Assembly: GCA_033964015.1 (NCBI GenBank)
Contig: CM066924.1
Coordinates: forward strand, 372,001 to 436,000
Reading direction: 5' to 3'
Source: Scolanthus callimorphus
Taxonomy: Eukaryota; Cnidaria; Anthozoa; Actiniaria; Edwardsiidae
DNA length: 64,000 bases
This document shows, piece after piece, positions 26,301 to 35,245 of the stretch; position 1 is the first letter of the stretch; each line of letters opens with the position of its first letter. A program made the translations under genes and the position numbers. Under the pieces are notes generated by a model that did not search any database, was not told where the DNA came from, and was given only the letters and a program-made list of their open reading frames with translations.

Positions 26301-27207
26301 TCGTTTAGATCGTAAAATCAAGCGGCGGTGAATCTGATTAATTCACCTTTTCATATTGATTTGCCTTTCATATATTTAATATGGCTTCATTCGACTAGCA
26401 GCACTGCATTTCATGCTGTGATACCTTCAATTCATTGTCAGGTATTTATTTCCATGTCTTTTTTGACTACCAGACTGATAGTTTCTAAAAATCAAATTTG
26501 ACGATATGGCGGCCATCTTGGATCCACCATTTTGAATATCACAGCAGCGCCATATCCGTATAATACGACAATTTTTCGTATAGAACATTCTAAACTATCC
26601 TGTTCAAGTAAAATATTCGTTCGAATTTGAAATATAGCGACAAAACTATTTTAAGGGGTTCGCGAACAGCTGTCAATCATGATGACGTCATTTTCACCCA
26701 TTAAAATGCAAAATCAGGGATGGCAACAAGAAAATTCGGATTCAGCGTGAAAAATTACATAAGAAAACTCTTGTTGCCAGCTTTTACTAAAAAATGCCTC
26801 ATGCGCCTTTGCAATTTTCTGATATTTCGTCTAGTCTAAACTATTTATAAGAATATGTAAAGTTAAAAAGAATGGTCCGATGGATCAAGAAATAGCGAGA
26901 TTATAAACGATTGTTTTCGAGGTTTTTAGCCTTCGCTGGGCATCGTTACGGGACGATACGTCTTTGTTTTGAGATGCGCAGAACAGATGCGCAGTTGCGT
27001 GACAAGCTCTCTTTAAACTCGGCCTTACGTTTTCGCAAGTAATATTAATGTCCAATGCCTTTGCACTCGTGTTTTTTTTTACAGGAATCTTTTGCTAACT
27101 CCACCATGTCTCGGGGTCGTATGAACACCAGCACCATGCCACCGTCTTTGTCGACCTTCATGAGGAGTTTTATCGCGCCCAAACTCAAGTCCAAGTCGCA
27201 GTCGTGA
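11311..27207 (+). CDS. Coiled-coil protein with basic disordered C-terminal half, ten exons
   Basis: Exons: 11311-11541, 11669-11806, 14512-14649, 15806-15909, 17166-17243, 18583-18692, 19901-19978, 21072-21904, 24789-24957, 27085-27207. All have AG/GT borders, and all but exons 4 and 6 join in phase. The product is about 670 aa. The start ATG sits in AAAATGGCGGAC. Residues 1 to about 295 are heptad-rich coiled coil (LINLKLLEAEY-like, ELEKELQ, EKLKDAQTDIGQI). The large eighth exon is Lys/Glu/Ser-rich and low-complexity, with TRSKVANKRPGKQ and three 12-residue repeats. The end carries LNETIRICSQSILAEVSNIQ, KKRKTLYNP and a Ser/Thr/Met-rich tail to SKSQS. I do not recognise the family. A KRKLY-like motif in a basic tail recalls kinesin-6 KIF20B, but there is no motor domain, so this is weak. 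A cytoskeletal, centrosomal or chromosomal role would fit but is inference. Confidence 0.75.
12109..12941. mobile_element. 833-bp DNA element with TTA target duplication, copy 1
   Basis: Terminal repeats start TGTATCAGTCAATT and include CAGCGGTGACCAT; the right end is the inverse. It is flanked by TTA on both sides. Both subterminal regions hold CCCCGGGG-rich stretches, and the left one holds a C tract at about 12139-12160. An inverted full-length copy lies at 56132-56968. ORFs inside are short and not conserved in length. The 3-bp TWA duplication suggests a PIF/Harbinger-type transposase in trans. Confidence 0.75.
13133..13537 (-). pseudogene. Truncated non-LTR retrotransposon, C-terminal end of the reverse transcriptase protein
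   Basis: The 134-aa ORF contains TTIRPVLEYCAPVFHHAL, ERIQKRVLSII, LGLPTLKDRRNELC and PRAKTERFKRSFINAM. This is the standard C-terminal end of LINE ORF2 proteins of the CR1/L2/Jockey type. The catalytic part of the polymerase and the endonuclease are missing, so it is 5'-truncated and dead. It lies antisense in the intron between exons 2 and 3 of the coiled-coil gene. Confidence 0.8.
13560..13975 (+). mobile_element. Two retroelement 3' tails in series
   Basis: The first ends CCCTCGGGCAAAGCTAAATA with AAAT repeats at about 13740. The second ends TTAAATAAACCGTAGTAGTA with a TAG microsatellite at about 13960. Such tails mark reverse-transcribed inserts. No coding part is left. Confidence 0.45.
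14758..15125. repeat. GCCGTATTACAC tandem repeat and hairpins
   Basis: GCCGTATTAC starts at 14761, 14780, 14800 and 14820 (19-20 bp period). It is followed by the palindrome GAAACCGGTCATGAACCGG (14838 onward) and a hairpin with TTAGTAGAG and CTCTACTAA arms (15060-15088). The word CCGTATTACA returns near 15118, so the whole may be one palindromic element. Confidence 0.6.
15778..15909 (+). CDS. Exon 4 of the coiled-coil gene, start and frame ambiguous
   Basis: From acceptor TTCCAG at 15805, the incoming frame reads KLSQMEKEEIKNLK and then stops. The other frame reads LEDKLIKEEKNKAKLAEEF to the donor. Both halves look like the same coiled coil, and the exon is 104 bp, one base short of a multiple of three. 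The alternative acceptor at 15777 (CATCATAACAG) gives a 132-bp in-frame exon, but it begins with non-heptad sequence (KMKILRLVPETVTNG). I favour a one-base deletion near 15840-15855. Confidence 0.6.
16719..16982. mobile_element. MITE-like inverted repeat in a coiled-coil-gene intron
   Basis: Arm 16719-16756 (TTACCACTGTATGCATTGCT and on through GCGACCTCAAAATTC) is inverted at 16944-16980 with almost no mismatch. The enclosed 190 bp are non-coding. Confidence 0.7.
17320..17636. repeat. GACCCTCCC dispersed repeat, copy 1
   Basis: The segment carries TGTTCTTGTCAACGG, ATATTAGATGTC and a series of GACCCTCCC words, ending AATAATGACACGTCCC. The same order occurs at 30310-30470 plus 31310-31500, where it is split by an insertion. 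A faint copy of the GACCCTCCC part lies at 62220-62330. Confidence 0.65.
17635..18540. repeat. GAATCAGTAAA/GAATCGGGAAAC degenerate repeat field with a 48-bp palindrome
   Basis: Arms 17635-17683 and 17728-17775 are near-perfect inverses (CTTATGCGATCGGTTATCGA and on). The following 800 bp are filled with variants of CGAATCAGTAAATAGT, GAATAAGTAAAT and CGAATCGGGAAACAG, returning at 18465-18525. No ORF uses them. It lies between exons 5 and 6 of the coiled-coil gene. Confidence 0.7.
18583..18692 (+). CDS. Exon 6 of the coiled-coil gene, one base short
   Basis: This exon is 110 bp long. The first frame reads NERLITELERQAQDSNL and then fails. The second frame reads ETEQAKKENEMLLNELRDLQ up to donor GTACAG. 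The join is near 18630-18640. A single missing base there would give a smooth 37-codon coiled-coil exon. No in-frame alternative acceptor of good quality is seen. Confidence 0.7.
19188..19452. mobile_element. 265-bp TAGCCTGC element with 9-bp target duplication
   Basis: It begins TAGCCTGCGAACAGGCTC and ends GCGCCTGTGTGCAGGCTA, so each end can fold on itself (CCTG-N4-CAGG). ACGACACAG flanks it exactly at 19179-19187 and 19453-19461. Inside, GCGGATTTCTCCTAGCCCCC occurs twice. It sits in the intron before exon 7 of the coiled-coil gene. Confidence 0.8.
20051..20315. mobile_element. Palindromic element with long inner arms
   Basis: Inner arms 20131-20168 and 20221-20259 are near-perfect inverses (GCCAATCAAACTCTTGCCCT and on). 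The outer words GTTGCATCG and CGATGCAAC extend the symmetry. Non-coding. Confidence 0.65.
20483..20564. repeat. Hairpin element with GCTAGCAGAGGCCTC ends, copy 1
   Basis: GCTAGCAGAGGCCTC and its inverse border a stem that includes CTCTGCATTTCGCTG. A second copy lies at 41373-41447. AAACAAG occurs on both sides and may be a target duplication. Confidence 0.6.
21507..21614 (+). repeat. Three perfect 36-bp repeats inside the coding exon
   Basis: The unit encodes EKGKENSSVTEH three times in frame within exon 8 of the coiled-coil gene. The copies are identical at the DNA level, which implies recent expansion and likely length polymorphism. SSVTEHE-like sites could be acidic phosphorylation sites, but that is speculation. 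Confidence 0.95.
23332..23636. mobile_element. Nested inverted-repeat element
   Basis: The outer arms GAATTATGCGCATAG and CTATGCGCATAATTC lie at 23335-23350 and 23616-23631. The inner arms AAACCGTGTGGGG and CCCCACACGGTTT are nested within. It lies in the long intron after exon 8 of the coiled-coil gene. Confidence 0.65.
23861..24133 (+). CDS. Small basic ORF in an intron, doubtful
   Basis: A 90-aa ORF from ATG 23861 begins MTKSKSNRRKSSAANQSRKT and continues KKKKAKGG. It is strongly basic in its first half and ordinary afterwards. It lies on the sense strand inside the intron between exons 8 and 9 of the coiled-coil gene. It resembles the Lys/Ser-rich exon 8 in composition, so a skipped exon or an intronic relic is possible. 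No clean splice sites or family match are seen. Confidence 0.2.
   Translation: MTKSKSNRRKSSAANQSRKTKNSPTKKKKAKGGKQKTAAVTTARFKSHGNHVQGTRARVARTIRLSSFFGNIESIYFNLTERILFADTLK
24631..24720. repeat. Partial copy of the TAGTAGAAACCCACT repeat
   Basis: Similar to 3997-4082 over its whole length (CCTGCAATCTGATTGG, then CCGCTACTCACTA), with a further AATAGATAGTG stem. It ends shortly before exon 9 of the coiled-coil gene. Confidence 0.6.
25167..27016. mobile_element. 1.85-kb TTAA-bordered non-autonomous transposon
   Basis: The left end TTAAAGGGGGCCTGTCACGC and the inverse of the right end, TTAAAGAGAGCTTGTCACGC, are imperfect inverted repeats starting with TTAA. The outer 290 bp on each side remain inverted (GCTGGCAACAAG-, TGACGTCAT-, GACAGCTGTCA-containing words). 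A central pair with ATGGCGG and CCAAGATGGC also inverts. There is no transposase ORF. TTAA borders are the hallmark of piggyBac-type insertion. It fills the intron before the last exon of the coiled-coil gene. Confidence 0.65.
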
Positions 27208-27227
27208 AACCCCACGTACGTTTTATG

Positions 27228-27450
27228 CCCCGTTCACACAGCGCGGTTTCAGCTGCGATTTTAGGTGCGATTCCTGTGGCCATCTGTGACGTCATATCGC
27301 GAAGTGAATGGTCGGCGATTTGGTTCTGCGATATTTGTCAGTTATTTCTCAGTATAGGTGATATGAAGAAATCGCATCCGCATCGAAGTGGAAAACGACT
27401 GCCGCGTTGCGGAAATTGCACCCCAAGTCGCAGCTGTGCTGCGTCATTGA
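27228..27450. mobile_element. Inverted repeat just downstream of the coiled-coil gene
   Basis: Arm 27239-27275 (GCGCGGTTTCAGCTGCGATT) is inverted at about 27410-27446 (TTGCACCCCAAGTCGCAGCT). It begins about 20 bp after the stop codon, so it probably lies in the 3' untranslated region. I see no canonical AATAAA between it and 27900. Confidence 0.5.
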
Positions 27451-27914
27451 GCATTTCGATTGGTTGAACAGTCATTTCGCGCGATGTGATTGGCTGAATG
27501 TTCACCCATGCTTTTTCGGATTATGCTCTGTTTGCTTTAAAGTGGCTGTGTCACGGTTGTTACTACAAAATTTTATAAAATATGACCAGTGATCTACAGA
27601 AACATATCAGAATCCTACATTATACTATTATTTAGTGTTATAAAGAAAAAGGAACTGAAACTTGCGTTATATAGGCATTCTTACATAAGATTTTATAGCT
27701 TTCGCTATCAAATTTTTAAGTTTGAAAACTGTTCAGCCTGAACAGAAATCAAAAATGTAATTTCGTAATCCAATTCCATCCGCTCGATAACACACGAAAA
27801 TACTCCAAATCTGTGCTCATCTAGCAGTTGAAAGGTTAGTTAACAAACCTAGATGATTATTTTGGTCATTTCTTTTGAAATTTTAAGCAACCTATTTGCC
27901 TTAAAATCGTGGCA

Positions 27915-28199
27915 TAGCCTGCTTTGAGTGTTTTTATCGCGGAAAACCCGGTCCGTTTGCTGTTCGGGCGCCATCTTGGAATTTTGAAGCGAGCGGTCCC
28001 GGGGGCGTGCGCAAAAATCGGCCGAAAGGGAGGGGGGAGGAGGAAAGATTATCTCCTTTCCTCCTCCCCCCTCCCCTTCGGCCGATTTTTGCGCTCGCCC
28101 CCGGGACCGCTCGCCTCAAAATTCCAAGATGGCGCCCGAACAGCGAACGGACCGGGTTTTCCGCGATAAAAACCCCCAGTACCGCCTGCAAGCAGGCTA
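27915..28199. mobile_element. 285-bp near-perfect fold-back TAGCCTGC element
   Basis: Almost the whole element is one palindrome. TAGCCTGCTT and AAGCAGGCTA are the ends, then come TTTTTATCGCGGAAAACCCG, CGCCATCTTGGAATTTTGA, CCCGGGGGCG and a GGAGGAGGAAAG centre. Flanks ATCGTGGCA (27906-27914) and ATCGTGACA (28200-28208) match at 8 of 9 bases, consistent with a 9-bp target duplication. ORFs on both strands are products of the palindrome. Confidence 0.85.
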
Positions 28200-28236
28200 A
28201 TCGTGACACTGGCCCTTTAAGGACGCGGCGCGCAAG

Positions 28237-28486
28237 TTTTCGCGCCATTTTCTCCATCGTACAGACGCGTGCGCGTAGGTTTTCGCGCCATTTTCTCCAT
28301 CGTACAGACGCAAGCGCGTAGGTTTTCGCGCCATTTTCTCCATCGTACAGACGCGTGCGCGTAGGTTTTCGCGCAATTTTCTCCATCGTACAGACGCGTG
28401 CGCGTAGGTTTTCGCGCCATTTTCTCCATCGTACAGACGCGTGCGCATAGGTTTTCGCGCCATTTTCTCCATCGTACGGACACGTG
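28237..28486. repeat. Six copies of a 43-bp tandem repeat
   Basis: CGCGCC/ATTTTCTCC starts at 28241, 28284, 28327, 28370, 28413 and 28456. Each unit holds CATCGTACAGACGCGTGCGC. The period is not a multiple of three; because of it all three minus-strand frames stay open, giving the false repetitive ORFs seen here. The core GCGCCATTTTCTCC resembles an E2F-type word, and the units are CpG-rich. Confidence 0.95.
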
Positions 28487-29109
28487 CAGTGACTGTGATA
28501 TATTTTTATCCAACATGACTACCCGCGAGTGTAGATTTCGCTCCAGTAAATGAACAAATGTTTCAACATATTTTGAAATCTGATTCAAATTATTCGGTTG
28601 TGTTGTCCTCGGGCGCAAGATTTTAACATAGAATTTTCATGAAATATTAATCCACTGTTGGTGAACACCGCTACATTGGCAGACAAAACACGAAATGTAA
28701 TTGCGACCAGTCCATTCGCCAATACGACTAGGATATCTTTTTAACGATCTCTCTACTTCGTGCTCAAGCACAATTTTCGCGCCTCCAGTAATTCGGGCGC
28801 GCGTTCGTGGCTTTTTCGCGCCAATTTTTTATACACAGGCGCACGCGGTTTCTGTACGCCAATTTAGGTACGAACACTATATGTTGATATTATAGGGCGT
28901 TGACATTGAGAACAGAATTCCAGGATTTGGAGTTTGGGTTTTAAATATTTTAAACAGAAAGATTTGAATTTCCGTGCTGTCCCACGGACTCTGTTATACA
29001 GCAACTCTATCATAGCTATTGTACGGCTTCTTTCTTTGAACGAGTCACATGAGGGTTGCATAATTTGATGTGGTCTTTTGCCTTCTACATCTAACTTTTT
29101 CCAACAATG

Positions 29110-29245
29110 CTGTTGGAAATAGCCTGGGAGTCGGCTCTTCGGTTGATATTTCCGGATATTTGATTTTTCTTTAACGCGCGGGATTCCTGTCTCGCGAAAA
29201 GGACAGGAATCCCGCGCGCAAAAAAAATCAAATATCCGAAAGAAC
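29110..29245. mobile_element. Hairpin element
   Basis: GGATATTTGATTTTTCTTTA followed by GCGCGGGATTCCTGTC is inverted across a 10-bp loop (TCGCGAAAAG). The two arms span about 29152-29190 and 29201-29240. Confidence 0.7.
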
Positions 29246-29640
29246 CTACTGGACAGTCGAGTCTAAACGCAGTAATGTAAATAGTACAGAGTTTTTAACT
29301 CGTCGAGCGGATGTTTCTTTGTGACAGTCTTCAACCACCATGACAAATTATTCGTGGTCGCGAAATATTACGACGCTAACAGGTTTGGTTTGGTTTGGTT
29401 ATGGTTAAAATTAACCTGACAGAAAGAAACCGCTTCTCGCAGGGTGAGAATTAATCAGCGCTGTAAATATTTCTTGATCCATCGTTTTAATGTATTCTCT
29501 AATGTAAATAAAGGTTATTTCCACAAATCAAGCAAGCTAACTAAATATGCGCTTTCGTTCAAAGGGGAAAAGGGGAAGGACGCCACAAAACGAGCTAACA
29601 TTGTCCAAAATGTTATTTCTTTGCAAAATATTTAACAATT

Positions 29641-29720
29641 AGTTGCCGAAGGCTCCGTAAATATTCGTCTTGATGACTATTCGCCGATATTTACGGAGCC
29701 TGAGGCGCCTAATTGTTTTA
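29641..29720. repeat. GGCTCCGTAAATAT hairpin, related to 34828-34920
   Basis: Arms contain GGCTCCGTAAATATTCG and CGATATTTACGGAGCC. The other copy has CGATATTCACGGAGCCTGAG, and the word TTTTAGTATA follows both. Confidence 0.55.
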
Positions 29721-30309
29721 GTATAGGGGTATTTAGTTTTAGTTCTCGTAATAAGGTGCGCGTGTGATTCCTAATGCTTTCAATGTTAATATAGCAAAAT
29801 ATGACGAACTTCTCGACCAATCTTGAAGACATTTTACAGAAAAAGGGGCTCGCACTTTTCTTTAATAATAATAATAATCGTTTATTATTCCTCTTGCAGT
29901 TAGGACTGAATTACAGGAATAGGTCATACATTCTTTCGTTGCGCGCGGCCCGAATTTTGATAACGCATTTCATCAAGCCTCAGAGATAGGGTAGATGAAC
30001 ATGTTTTGTGTACGGTATAGTAAACAAAGGCTGTCAGGAGCCCAAGAAGAAGGCTACCTGAACTATAAAGGTTAGATGAAAGCTTCTCCCTATTGATGGG
30101 TTCCTGAGCCAACAAGGTTATATCATTCATGCGCGCAACTGCGCGCCGCAAATGACGAAGTGATTATTATTCATGCGTGATGCGCGGCCCAAATGACGAA
30201 TTTCTATGCTTGTAACGTCGAACTCACGCTAATACCTATATGGGGTCTTCTTTCAAACATAGTGACTTCCCGTCAGGCCTATCATTGCAGGCATTTTTGG
30301 AAGAGTTTG

Positions 30310-31500
30310 CTTTTCCTCATCAAGATACACTTGTTCTTGTAAACGGCATGAGGGTAGCGTCTTCGTTGCTTAAAGATTATATTAGATGTCCGGGCGCCGA
30401 AATTTTTAATAAGTAAAAATGCAAATGATATAGAAGTTGCTGAAACTAGTAGTATCTATTTAGATAGTGGAGTGCTCGAGCGAAGGTAGAGCTACAGTGT
30501 ACTCTCTGTAGAAAGTGTTTTGTTTCCTTATAAAAATGAAGGCAGCGATAGCATCAATAACATCAAATGTTTTTGTTGCTGTTTCAGGAATGTTTCTCCA
30601 GTAGAGTTCCCACGAACAGTCCAGAATTAGTACTCTTGTTACAACAAAACTTTTGGTCGCTCTGTTAAACAAATTACACCATTTTCCATTGCAGTAGCTT
30701 GGTTTCTTGTTTTGGTTCAATATTCTAGCTGTGCAGCCATTTAGGTCCTCACAGCTTTCAAAGTAGTGTTTTCACTGGTAGTGTCAGTCAACAATGCCCC
30801 ATGTCGGGTTAATCATTGTGCGATGTTAGGCAACTATACCCGGGGAGATTTGGTTACAAAACCAAACATGTTGTGCTCGCTCGTCGTATTTAGTGTCGAT
30901 AAATCTGCTGTGAAAATGATCTCATACCAATGAAAACCATGCTTTGAAAGCTGTGATAGCTTTCAAGAATAGAACTTAAGTTATTCACAACGTTATACTT
31001 GCCGATAATATTCTCTGAAAGAGCACGCTTGTCTAATTCGTAGAGAAACAGAAACGAAATGGTTCTTACCACACTACGTAGCCGATAGTGGAATGTAAAC
31101 AAACGGGTAGCCTGTGGCATACCGACGGCCAGTCGAAAAATTTATCCCCTCACGTTCTATAATCGTACTGCGCATGCGCCAGAATCAAAGAGAGATGTTG
31201 GTGAGCTCGTGAGTACGGTACATTTGCAAGGTGAGCTCGTGAGTACGGTACATTTGCAAACTGTGGTACAAAATTAGAGTTGCTCTCGCTCGCTGCGCTC
31301 GCTCGAGCAATAACCACACTATAGGCATCTTTTTCACTCTCTTCATCGTCCAAATGTTGTTGAAAAAAATTATGACCCTCTCCCAAATAGGAGTGAAAAA
31401 AATTGGACCCTCCCTTTAGACACGCTTAGAAAATTAGGACAGTCCCCACAAAAATAGGAGCCCCCCCCCGCACCCGCTAAATAATGACACGTCCCTAACG
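30310..31500. mobile_element. GACCCTCCC repeat, copy 2, split by an inserted element
   Basis: 30310-30460 and 31310-31500 match the left and right halves of 17320-17636 in order. The 850 bp between them has inverted ends (TAGTGGAGTGCTCGAGCGA versus CGCTCGAGCAATAACCACACT) and so is likely a separate element inserted into the older repeat. A 30-bp direct duplication (GGTGAGCTCGTGAGTACGGT) sits at 31200-31260 within it. Confidence 0.55.
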
Positions 31501-32365
31501 AAAGGTTAAAAAAAATATTTTGATATATCTGCCGCCGAATAACATTATTGAGTAAAATTATGGTTCGCACAGACTTTGAAAAGTGCTTGAAAATGAAGGC
31601 TGTCCTCGAAAAGTGCTTGGATTTCAAAATTTCGGCTTTGAATTTTAAAAAGTGTGTTTGAATTTCGTACAGATTGATGCTCTTCTTCAGTTGCGAAACT
31701 ATTTAAAAAACCTCCTGCCCATAGTGCACGGCTTTTGGTTATTTTCCAAAGTGGCGGTGGGTACATTGAGCATACTTCACTCGTGGCATTGTACTTGAAA
31801 AATCCCATAATGCTTGAAATGGACTGGAAAAAAGTCCTGGAATTTGATCTCGAAATTTCCGGCTCTTCTTTTTTGGGTTTTCGGGGAAATGTTTATTTTC
31901 GGGGCTCAGGATACCTGTGGCGCGAAACGGGGAGGGGAGGTGAAAAATGCCGGCTCGCAAGCTATGTGTAACCTGTCATTTCCGCTCAGCCGTAACCGTC
32001 CATTTGTCGAGTAGGAAGCCGTTCTCTTCCCTTTCATCACGCATGTAGTGCCTAAAAGTTAGATGTTTACATATAAAGACAAGAATTAATGCCCTATATT
32101 CACAGACATCGACAGCGTTGTATTGTGTATAAAACCGGACGCGGTTTATCAATTGTCTAAAACCAGACCAATGCAGAGCTTCCTCGAGTTTCCTCTTATG
32201 GTCGGGCGCACACGCGGTATGCAACCCCGATCACCGGCAAACTGCCAAGTTCAACCGACATACTCACGTGTCCCGCTACTCGCGTGTCCCGCGGGCCGGT
32301 TGCGGGCGCTCTCGAAAGCTGAACGAACTGCGTGTTGATTTCTTACCGATGTTGTCGGAAATTTA

Positions 32366-32541
32366 GGCTGCGTACACACTTGGTGCCCGGGCACTAGCAG
32401 TGCCCGAGTACAAGGTCCGGACCTTGTACTCGGGCACCAGTGCTGTGCCGGGATTTGGGCTTGGGCACTCGAAAAACTGGAGTGTTCACATTAGTGCCCG
32501 TGCTCGGGTGCTGTGCCCGGGCACCAAGTGTGTACGCAGCC
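32366..32541. mobile_element. 176-bp MITE with TTA target duplication
   Basis: The inverted ends GGCTGCGTACACACTTGG and its inverse enclose GTGCCCGGGCAC words. TTA flanks both sides (32363-32365, 32542-32544). A perfect 36-bp palindrome fills 32400-32435. The 3-bp TWA duplication suggests PIF/Harbinger mobilisation. Confidence 0.8.
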
Positions 32542-33539
32542 TTAATCACCAGGCGAAATATTGGGCCTTAAGCCTAAAATGCGGAATTTCCTCGCAGTTG
32601 AGCTCTAATCCGCCGGACTAGAGTACGATCCAGGCTAACTTGTACCCAATTGTTAAAATGGAAGGGCAGGTTTTGAACTTCTTTCAGTAGCTAGTCGTTT
32701 TCCTAGGTGACGGGTGATTTTCTTGTCTTATTTTATTTCGAGTTACCGGCAACTGCAGGTCATCCTCCCTATCTTTTTGACTGTTGACAAGGAAGACCCC
32801 TCGAAATGCTCTCCTTGTATAAAAGATTGTAAGTTGACATGTTTTGCCAGAAACATAACTACGAACTCCTCCGCCTTTAAATCAATTTTATTTGAAAACC
32901 AGTCCGAACTGTAGAAGAACAGTCGCAACAGTCCTCCTAGTACAAGCTTGAAAACACGTGTGAAAGTCTTCGCGACCCTTATAGGGTTTATAATATAAGG
33001 CGGCGGACCCGAGGGGGGGAGGGGGAGGGGGCTGAGCACCCCCGTTTTTTGAAGCTAGACATTTTTTGTATTTAAACGTAAAGAAGAAAAAGAACAGAAG
33101 AACAAAGCCTGTCCTTTTTGTTTCTGTTTTGTTTCTATCATTTGCAAGAGAACCAGCTCGTTCACACCTAACTACGGGCGCTTTTTCACATTGTTCCCAA
33201 AGTGTTTTCGCGCACGAAAATTACGTGTCCACTTCATTTTTTTCCTCTTCGGCGCCCTCACTTTTTAGGGTGCTCCACCGCCCCTGAGCTATGATATAAC
33301 GCGCGCTCTGATTGGTCCAAATCTAAGCTCTATTTCACCGATAATAGAGAACTATAGTAATAGTTCTCCCACGCCATATCATAAATAACATTTTGATCGG
33401 CGAAACGCCACATGCGTGATGTTTGGGAGAGACACGAAAACTTCGTAAAACCATGCACGACCGGCATAGAAGACGTGCTCGAACGCTTCATGAGTAGAGC
33501 CAGTAATGCGAGTGACTACCCCCACACACGCCCCCCGAA

Positions 33540-33650
33540 CTCGGGTTTCTACTAAAACAATTAGACTACTCGTTCTCGTTTTCTCTGAGTCAAATAGTCT
33601 ATCTATTGACTCATAGAAAACTCGAACTCTCAGTCTAATTGTTAACTAGA
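33540..33650. repeat. Partial copy of the TTTCTACTAAAACAAT hairpin
   Basis: GGGTTTCTACTAAAACAATT, ACTCGTTCTCGTTTTCT and their inverse CTCATAGAAAACTCGAA form a palindrome. It matches 4155-4285. Confidence 0.6.
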
Positions 33651-34272
33651 CGCAGAAACTGCGTGACCTCGGGCTTCTCTGGCGTAAGTTCTTTTAATAA
33701 TGAGTGTGTGCCTGCATTAACTTAGATGATCGGATTTGTTTAAAAAAGAATTAAATATATTTTTGCACCTTTTTGTCAAATTGCATTGAAGCAATAAGCA
33801 TAGAAGAATCACTGGTGTCATCACAACAAAAACAATATCTCTTATTTACCCTTTCAGGATTTATGAGAAAACAAAACTTTCCATTTTGTTTGTTCGGTTT
33901 TAATTGATGGCTTGGTAAAAACTAACAAAGGAAAGGTATAATCTATATGTGTAATAGTGGCAGGAAGGTCTGATGAAGAACACCGGAAAGAGCCTTTATT
34001 ATCATTTTTGCTGTTGCCTATTATTGTCCAACCCATCATTGTTTTTGGATGCTTAGGTAATCTAATATGATCTCCAGGTCTCTAGTAGGCTATAAAAAAT
34101 ATTTGGTCTCTTGTAACCCCTATCTTATCTGGCTTATCTTTGGTTATTTATAAAGCAACATCAATATTCCTAAGGTTTACTTCAGAACATATTAATTCAC
34201 CAGAAGTACTACTATAGAAGTATGAATGCAATTCCCATGGATAGCTATATTGGCGAGAATGGTTACCAGTAA

Positions 34273-34544
34273 TGCACCAATCAATTCCAGCAGTGACCAT
34301 GTTTTTTTTTTTTTATTGCAAAATTCCCCACACGATGTAGGGGTGCAATTTCCCCGGGGTGGGGCAAAAAAGTGGTGCAAAGTGCCCGGCCCTGGGGCAC
34401 TTTCACGACTGTGAAATAAAGAAAATAGAGTGGCAATGTATATCTATTGTTACAAATAACTTGCAAAAGCGTGTTGAAGCGTGGTTTCTCAACAATCGCA
34501 ATAGCTTTACATGGGCAAGGTCACTGCTGGAATTGATTGGTGCA
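34273..34544. mobile_element. 272-bp element with TAA target duplication
   Basis: The ends TGCACCAATCAATTCCAGCA and its inverse are flanked by TAA. They resemble the ends of the 833-bp elements (TCAATTCCAGC-GTGACC). The subterminal CCCCGGGG character is kept, so it is a shortened relative. Confidence 0.75.
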
Positions 34545-34827
34545 TAAAGTGGATTAAAGTCAGGAAAAAAGCATGATATGATTTGACTTTGTTTTGGTAG
34601 GGTAGCAAATAACCCACAGCATCTTCTTATGGGACACCTAATCACGATAGTGCTGGCCAATAAAACTGAAATAAGAAGTAAGATGAAGATAGAAAATCTA
34701 AAATGAAAAAATATAAGGCTCTGGTGAGTTGTCCAGATATTAATCTCCAATCCCAACCTAAGAATTTTCATTGGTACCATTGATCCATGCCTGCCAACCT
34801 CAGAGTAGTCAAAACCGAGAGATTATA

Positions 34828-35110
34828 TTATTAGTCGCAACATGAATATCGTCAGATAGTCCCCCGAAACGGTGTCGAGTGGACTATCCGACGATATTCA
34901 CGGAGCCTGAGGTGACCAATCTTTTTAGTATAATTACACAGGTGATTATTCTAAATATTTTTGAATTCCATTTTCGAATCCAGAAACATCGATAAAACTG
35001 CCAATGTTGGCAGGTGACTATTGAAATTTAGTGTGAGATTATAAGAATCAGAACGCTCCATTTCGATAGTCACCTGTGTAATTTTACTAAAAAGAGGTAA
35101 TCACACAAAT
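34828..35110. repeat. Two adjoining inverted repeats
   Basis: The first is a hairpin with GAATATCGTCAGATAGTCC and GGACTATCCGACGATATTC (34840-34905). The second has arms with TTTTTAGTATAATTACACAG (34921-34940) and the near-inverse CTGTGTAATTTTACTAAAAA (35073-35092). Confidence 0.6.
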
Positions 35111-35245
35111 TTACTGAGAGATATACTGTAAATGTATAAGATATTTCCATTTTTTTCTGGGAGGCAAGGTTCAAACTGTGAGTCTTCCAAGTAAACTGGG
35201 AGAGTTGGCAGGTATGTTGATCTGTCCCATCATCTACAGGGCCTC

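Noticed and set aside
28197..28618. Minus-strand ORFs with repeated VRWRKWRENL and MEKMARKPTRTRL motifs
   Set aside because: They are translations of the 43-bp tandem array; because 43 is not a multiple of three, all frames give repetitive open reading.
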